Shown piece by piece: positions 7,570-10,206 of a stretch of 10,206 nucleotides of DNA. The stretch is from assembly GCA_002420085.1 (NCBI GenBank), contig DIHI01000025.1, positions 11,223 to 21,428 of the forward strand. The letters run 5' to 3'. Position numbers and translations under genes: made by a program. The notes under the pieces were generated by a model. The model ran no database searches. It was not told where the DNA came from and saw only the letters and a list, made by a program, of their open reading frames with translations. Every line of letters starts with the position of its first letter. The stretch's first letter is position 1. Source of the stretch: Lysobacterales bacterium UBA5700 (GTDB taxonomy: Bacteria; Pseudomonadota; Gammaproteobacteria; Xanthomonadales; Xanthomonadaceae).

Positions 7570-7588
7570 CTCGGGTGCTATCCCGAGC
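7569..7588. promoter_or_regulatory. Candidate operator: inverted repeat at the purM -35 region
   Basis: GCTCGGG (7569-7575) and CCCGAGC (7582-7588) are perfect inverted arms around TGCTAT. The right arm touches the place where a -35 hexamer would fall for the extended -10 at 7607-7615. A bound protein here could block or recruit polymerase. The sequence does not resemble the E. coli PurR box, so the regulator is unknown. Confidence 0.4.
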
Positions 7589-7606
7589 CTGGCTTTCGGG
7601 GTTCCC

Positions 7607-7615
7607 TGCTAGAAT
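7607..7615 (+). promoter_or_regulatory. Extended -10 promoter of the purM operon
   Basis: TGCTAGAAT reads as an extended -10 (TG, one base, then TAGAAT, five of six consensus). It is followed by AT-rich TTTCGCTTTC, an island in GC-rich DNA. The -35 position (about 7587-7592) is poor, which is usual for extended -10 promoters. Transcription would begin near 7622, leaving a very short leader of about 17 bases before purM. Confidence 0.65.
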
Positions 7616-7638
7616 TTTCGCTTTCGCCGGACGCCGTG

Positions 7639-8676
7639 ATGAACCGCCCACGCCCGCCCCTGAGCTACCGCGATGCCGGTGTCGATATCGATGCTGGCAA
7701 TGCCCTGGTCGAACGCATCAAGCCGATGGCCCGACGTACCAGCCGCCCGGAGGTACTCGGCGGCCTGGGTGGTTTCGGCGCCTTGTTCGACCTGTCCGGA
7801 CGCTACCGACAGCCGGTGCTGGTCTCCGGCACCGATGGCGTCGGCACCAAGCTGAAACTGGCCCAGCGTCTCGATCGCCACGACAGCATCGGGATCGATC
7901 TGGTGGCGATGTGCGTCAACGACGTCCTGGTTCAGGGTGCCGAGCCGCTGTTCTTCCTCGACTACTTCGCCACCGGCCGGCTCGATGTCGAGATCGCCGC
8001 ACGGGTGGTCGATGGCATCGCCCGAGGCTGTGAACAGGCCGGCTGTGCCCTGGTTGGCGGCGAAACGGCAGAAATGCCGGACATGTACGCGCCCGGCGAC
8101 TACGATCTGGCCGGCTTCACGGTCGGCGCCGTCGAGAAGGATCGATTGCTCGACGGCAGCCGGATCCAAGCCGGCGACATCCTGCTCGGCATCGCCTCCA
8201 GCGGACCACACTCGAACGGCTATTCGCTGATCCGAAGGATCCTCGAACGCACCGGCGAGCCATTCGACCTCGACATCGGCGGCACCTCCCTGGCCGATGC
8301 CCTGATGGCCCCGACCACCCTGTACGTCAAACCGATCCTCGACCTGCTGACCGGCCCGACCCTGCATGGCCTGGCGCACATCACCGGTGGCGGCCTGAGC
8401 GAGAACATCGTGCGAGTGGTGCCGGAGGGTCTCGGCATCGACATCGATGCCAGCGCCTGGCCCGAACCGGCGGTGTTCGAGTGGCTGCGTCGGGAAGGCA
8501 ATGTCGCCCGCGAGGACATGTGGCGGACCTTCAACTGCGGCATCGGCTTCGTTGTGATCGTCGCCGAGCAGCAGGTCGCCGAAGTCGGTGCGCGGCTGTC
8601 CGGCCATGGTCTCCACCACTGGCCGATCGGCCGAGTGCGTGCCGCCCTGGCCGAGCAACGGGTGCGCATCGGTTGA
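7639..8676 (+). CDS. purM: Phosphoribosylformylglycinamidine cyclo-ligase (AIR synthetase)
   Basis: PurM closes the imidazole ring, FGAM plus ATP to AIR, step 5 of de novo purine synthesis, in the cytoplasm. From ATG 7639 the product is 345 residues, the same length as E. coli PurM. Family blocks in order are [13 protein letters not shown] (40-52), the nucleotide loop [12 protein letters not shown] (64-75), [20 protein letters not shown] (85-104), [11 protein letters not shown] (140-150), then further on [14 protein letters not shown] and [11 protein letters not shown]. The frame is open far upstream, but that stretch is the divergent region and the reverse of the acylase. ATG 7639 is preceded directly by an in-frame GTG that could also serve. 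Only a weak GGA ribosome site (7629-7631) is seen. It is the first gene of purM-purN-DUF3108; its stop overlaps the purN start (TTGA). Expected regulation is by purine supply; a candidate operator is noted at 7569-7588. Confidence 0.96.
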   Translation: MNRPRPPLSYRDAGVDIDAGNALVERIKPMARRTSRPEVLGGLGGFGALFDLSGRYRQPVLVSGTDGVGTKLKLAQRLDRHDSIGIDLVAMCVNDVLVQGAEPLFFLDYFATGRLDVEIAARVVDGIARGCEQAGCALVGGETAEMPDMYAPGDYDLAGFTVGAVEKDRLLDGSRIQAGDILLGIASSGPHSNGYSLIRRILERTGEPFDLDIGGTSLADALMAPTTLYVKPILDLLTGPTLHGLAHITGGGLSENIVRVVPEGLGIDIDASAWPEPAVFEWLRREGNVAREDMWRTFNCGIGFVVIVAEQQVAEVGARLSGHGLHHWPIGRVRAALAEQRVRIG

Positions 8677-9362
8677 CCGAGCCATCGACCCCCACTGCGC
8701 CGAAGCGGATCGCCGTCCTGGCTTCCGGCGAGGGCAGCACCCTGCAAGCGATCATTGACGCCTGCCGCACTGGTCAGCTTCGAGCCAGTCTGGTCGGCGT
8801 ATTCTCCGATCGCCCGAGTGCCCGGGCACTGCACCGGGCACAGGCAGCCGGAATTGCGACAACCGCGCTGAGCCCACGAGATTTCCCGACCCGGCTGGCA
8901 TTCGACCAGACACTGTTCGCGGCAGTCGATGCATCTCGGCCTGATCTGATCGTCCTGGCTGGCTACCTGCGGGTCATCGCTGCCGAAATCGTCCGCCCTC
9001 GAATCCCGCGCATGATCAACCTCCACCCCTCCCTGCTGCCGAAGCACCCTGGACTGAATACCCATGCCCGTGCCCTGGCCGCCGGGGATTCCACGCATGG
9101 CGCCAGTGTCCATGTAGTAACGCCCGAACTCGACGCCGGCCCGGTACTGGCCCAGGTCCGTCTGCCGGTGCATCCCGACGACACCGCCGCGACACTCGAA
9201 CAGCGGGTCAAGGCGCGCGAGAAGCCGCTCCTGATCGCCAGCCTCGATCTGCTGGTCGATGGTCGCTTGGCAACCGGTGCCGACGGCGGCAGCCTCGACG
9301 GTGTTCGGCTGTCCGCTCCCCTGCTGCTCAACGACTCCAACCGCCTGGTGACCGCACCATGA
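8673..9362 (+). CDS. purN: Phosphoribosylglycinamide formyltransferase (GART 1)
   Basis: PurN transfers a formyl group from 10-formyl-THF to GAR, giving FGAR, step 3 of purine synthesis. The fold opens with [18 protein letters not shown] (13-30). Catalytic residues are all present: Asn116 and His118 in [18 protein letters not shown], and Asp154 in ELDAGPV. Each is offset by ten from E. coli Asn106, His108 and Asp144. The start is inferred as TTG 8673-8675, which overlaps the purM TGA as TTGA; there is no ATG or GTG in this frame between the upstream region and the conserved core, and the resulting 229 residues fit the family. The N-terminal tail ([11 protein letters not shown]) is slightly longer than in E. 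coli. The rare start plus overlap suggests translation depends on ribosomes finishing purM. The stop overlaps the DUF3108 start (ATGA). Confidence 0.95.
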   Translation: MTEPSTPTAPKRIAVLASGEGSTLQAIIDACRTGQLRASLVGVFSDRPSARALHRAQAAGIATTALSPRDFPTRLAFDQTLFAAVDASRPDLIVLAGYLRVIAAEIVRPRIPRMINLHPSLLPKHPGLNTHARALAAGDSTHGASVHVVTPELDAGPVLAQVRLPVHPDDTAATLEQRVKAREKPLLIASLDLLVDGRLATGADGGSLDGVRLSAPLLLNDSNRLVTAP

Positions 9363-10078
9363 ACGCAACCACCCTGCTCGCCCTGTTGCTGCTGATCGCA
9401 GGCGGCCCATGCGCCGCAGCCGATTGGACGCTCCTGAAACCGTTCAAGGCCACCTACGAGGTCTGGCTCAACGGCAAGGCCCAGGGCCTGAGCGTGACCA
9501 CCCTCAGCCGCAACGAAGACGGCACCTGGAGATACGACATCCAGTCCGAAGGCACAGCCGGCATTGCCCGACTGGTCGGCGCCGAAGCCGATCAGACCAC
9601 CCTGTTCGACATCCATGACGATCGCCCACGGCCGCTGTCGGCAACCAGCTACAGCCGGGTTCTGCTGAAGACCACCGAACGCAGCGGCCGCTATGACTGG
9701 ACGATCGGCGAGGCCCGCTGGACCGGCGATCTCAAGCCGCATCGGCTCGGCCCGATCGCACTGCAACCCGGCGACCTGAACACCGGCCTGATCAACCTGG
9801 CACTGGTGCGCGACGCCCTGCACCTCGACGACCAGGCCAGCACGCTCGACTACCGCCTGGTCGATGAAGGCCGCATCCGCGACTACAGCTACCGGTTCGA
9901 GGCCAACGAAACGGTGGCGGTCGCCGGCCGCCCGTACTCCGCACGACGGCTGATCCGTGGCGATGCCCAACGCCGGCAGATCGCCTGGGTGGTGGCCGAC
10001 CTGCCTGTACCGGCGCGCATCGTCGATGAGCGTGAAGGCAAGCCGGGCTTCGATTTCCGCCTGCTCAAGGTCGAATGA
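9359..10078 (+). CDS. DUF3108 family exported protein
   Basis: The 239-residue product starts with a signal peptide ([16 protein letters not shown], cleavage likely near CAA-AD at residues 20-21). The mature part begins FKATYEVWLNGKAQGLS and is rich in beta-prone sequence such as WRYDIQSEGTAGIARL, DYSYRFEANETV and a final PGFDFRLLKVE. This matches the DUF3108 family, which is often encoded directly after purN in gammaproteobacteria. Its function is unknown; the all-beta character and export suggest a periplasmic or outer-membrane-associated role. Cys18 is not in a good lipobox (GGPC), so a lipoprotein is unlikely. Its ATG overlaps the purN stop as ATGA, so it should be co-translated with the purine genes although no biochemical link is known. 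The assignment rests on fold pattern and position. Confidence 0.8.
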   Translation: MNATTLLALLLLIAGGPCAAADWTLLKPFKATYEVWLNGKAQGLSVTTLSRNEDGTWRYDIQSEGTAGIARLVGAEADQTTLFDIHDDRPRPLSATSYSRVLLKTTERSGRYDWTIGEARWTGDLKPHRLGPIALQPGDLNTGLINLALVRDALHLDDQASTLDYRLVDEGRIRDYSYRFEANETVAVAGRPYSARRLIRGDAQRRQIAWVVADLPVPARIVDEREGKPGFDFRLLKVE

Positions 10079-10108
10079 CCAAGCCCGATCGAGCGGTCAG
10101 GCCGAACG

Positions 10109-10121
10109 TTCCAGACTGGAA
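10109..10121. repeat. 13-base palindrome TTCCAGACTGGAA
   Basis: Perfect dyad with a single central A (TTCCAG-A-CTGGAA). With one mismatched pair it extends to 10106-10124. The one-base centre suits a dimeric DNA-binding protein better than an RNA hairpin. It could be the operator of a gene beyond the window. Confidence 0.5.
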
Positions 10122-10146
10122 GGTCCATATCGAGCAATCCAGATCG

Positions 10147-10171
10147 GCCGACCCGAGCCACTCGGATCGGC
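10147..10171. terminator. Hairpin downstream of the purM operon
   Basis: GCCGA-C-CCGAG (10147-10157) pairs with CTCGG-A-TCGGC (10161-10171) around a 3-base loop. The one C-A mismatch on the plus strand becomes a G-U wobble in a leftward transcript, giving an unbroken 11-position stem there. No T-tract follows on either strand. It may end purM-purN-DUF3108 transcription or belong to a convergent gene beyond the edge. Confidence 0.45.
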
Positions 10172-10206
10172 GACCCACCTGTTCCGGTCAGGTCAGACGC
10201 TCGATC

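Larger units (their letters stand above)
7287..7638. other. Divergent intergenic region, acylase / purM
   Basis: These 352 bases separate the leftward acylase from rightward purM. No convincing gene lies here, although both flanking reading frames stay open into it because of the high GC content. It holds the acylase ribosome site and weak -10 on the left, the purM extended -10 on the right, and inverted repeats at 7429-7452, 7537-7569 and 7569-7588. I see no tRNA, riboswitch consensus, or match to the E. coli PurR operator. Confidence 0.7.
10079..10206. other. Structured intergenic region after DUF3108
   Basis: These 128 bases run to the window edge with no gene I can support. Perfect 9-base inverted arms GATCGAGCG (10087-10095) and CGCTCGATC (10198-10206) enclose a 13-base palindrome and an 11-position hairpin. 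CGGTCAGG also occurs twice in direct orientation (10094-10101 and 10185-10192). Confidence 0.6.

Noticed and set aside
7117..7638. Upstream extension of purM to base 7117
   Set aside because: It is antisense to the acylase signal-peptide region and then intergenic; PurM from ATG 7639 has exactly the expected length and the promoter lies at 7607-7615.
7609..8685. Long open frames antisense to purM/purN and to the leftward operon (also 8220-9410, 8963-9970, 3322-4386, 5172-6284)
   Set aside because: They mirror real genes, have Arg-, Gln- or Asp-rich translations without recognisable domains, and are expected in GC-rich coding DNA.
9359..9424. DUF3108 protein as a lipoprotein through Cys18
   Set aside because: The residues before the Cys (GGP) do not make a lipobox; ordinary signal peptidase cleavage fits better.
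10079..10206. Minus-strand reading frame open across the right edge, continuing against DUF3108
   Set aside because: No family resemblance, and the frame runs on antisense to DUF3108; it could be the end of an unseen gene, but nothing in the sequence supports it.

Overview
The window looks like a chromosomal housekeeping segment from a GC-rich gammaproteobacterium, most likely of the Xanthomonadales/Lysobacterales type (including Wenzhouxiangella-like lineages). This rests on the strong G/C third-position bias and on the gene set: Hda, MurU, a DUF2066 protein, a PerM-like permease, and purM-purN-DUF3108. The DUF2066/perM/hda group divergent from purM-purN-DUF3108 is an arrangement I recall from pseudomonads and xanthomonads. 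The taxonomic call is an inference.

Layout. At the left edge is the 3' part of murU (rightward; its first few codons are outside). It converges on a leftward block read from about 7286 down to 739: a secreted penicillin-acylase-family (S45, Ntn) hydrolase, a DUF2066 exported protein, a CDP-alcohol phosphatidyltransferase (PgsA-like), an AI-2E/PerM-family permease and hda. The last four genes are joined by exact 4-base start/stop overlaps and are almost certainly one operon. The acylase sits 110 bases upstream of DUF2066, with a hairpin between. A 352-base divergent region (7287-7638) carries a good extended -10 promoter for the rightward purine operon, a weaker leftward -10, and several inverted repeats. 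To its right come purM, purN and a DUF3108 exported protein, again joined by 4-base overlaps, including an unusual TTG start for purN. The last 128 bases are non-coding as far as I can tell and are rich in inverted repeats.

How the genes work together. PurM and PurN catalyse steps 5 and 3 of de novo purine synthesis. Hda with the DNA-loaded clamp switches DnaA off after initiation. MurU is in the cell-wall MurNAc salvage pathway. PgsA-like and PerM-like proteins belong to the inner membrane. The DUF2066 and DUF3108 proteins and the acylase carry signal peptides and should act outside the cytoplasm.

I see no defence island, mobile element, CRISPR, tRNA or rRNA, and nothing that amounts to a new multi-gene system. 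The points most worth a second look are the large acylase lying between two otherwise conserved operons, the structured divergent promoter, hairpins without a T-tract at three gene ends, and the nested inverted repeats at the right edge.
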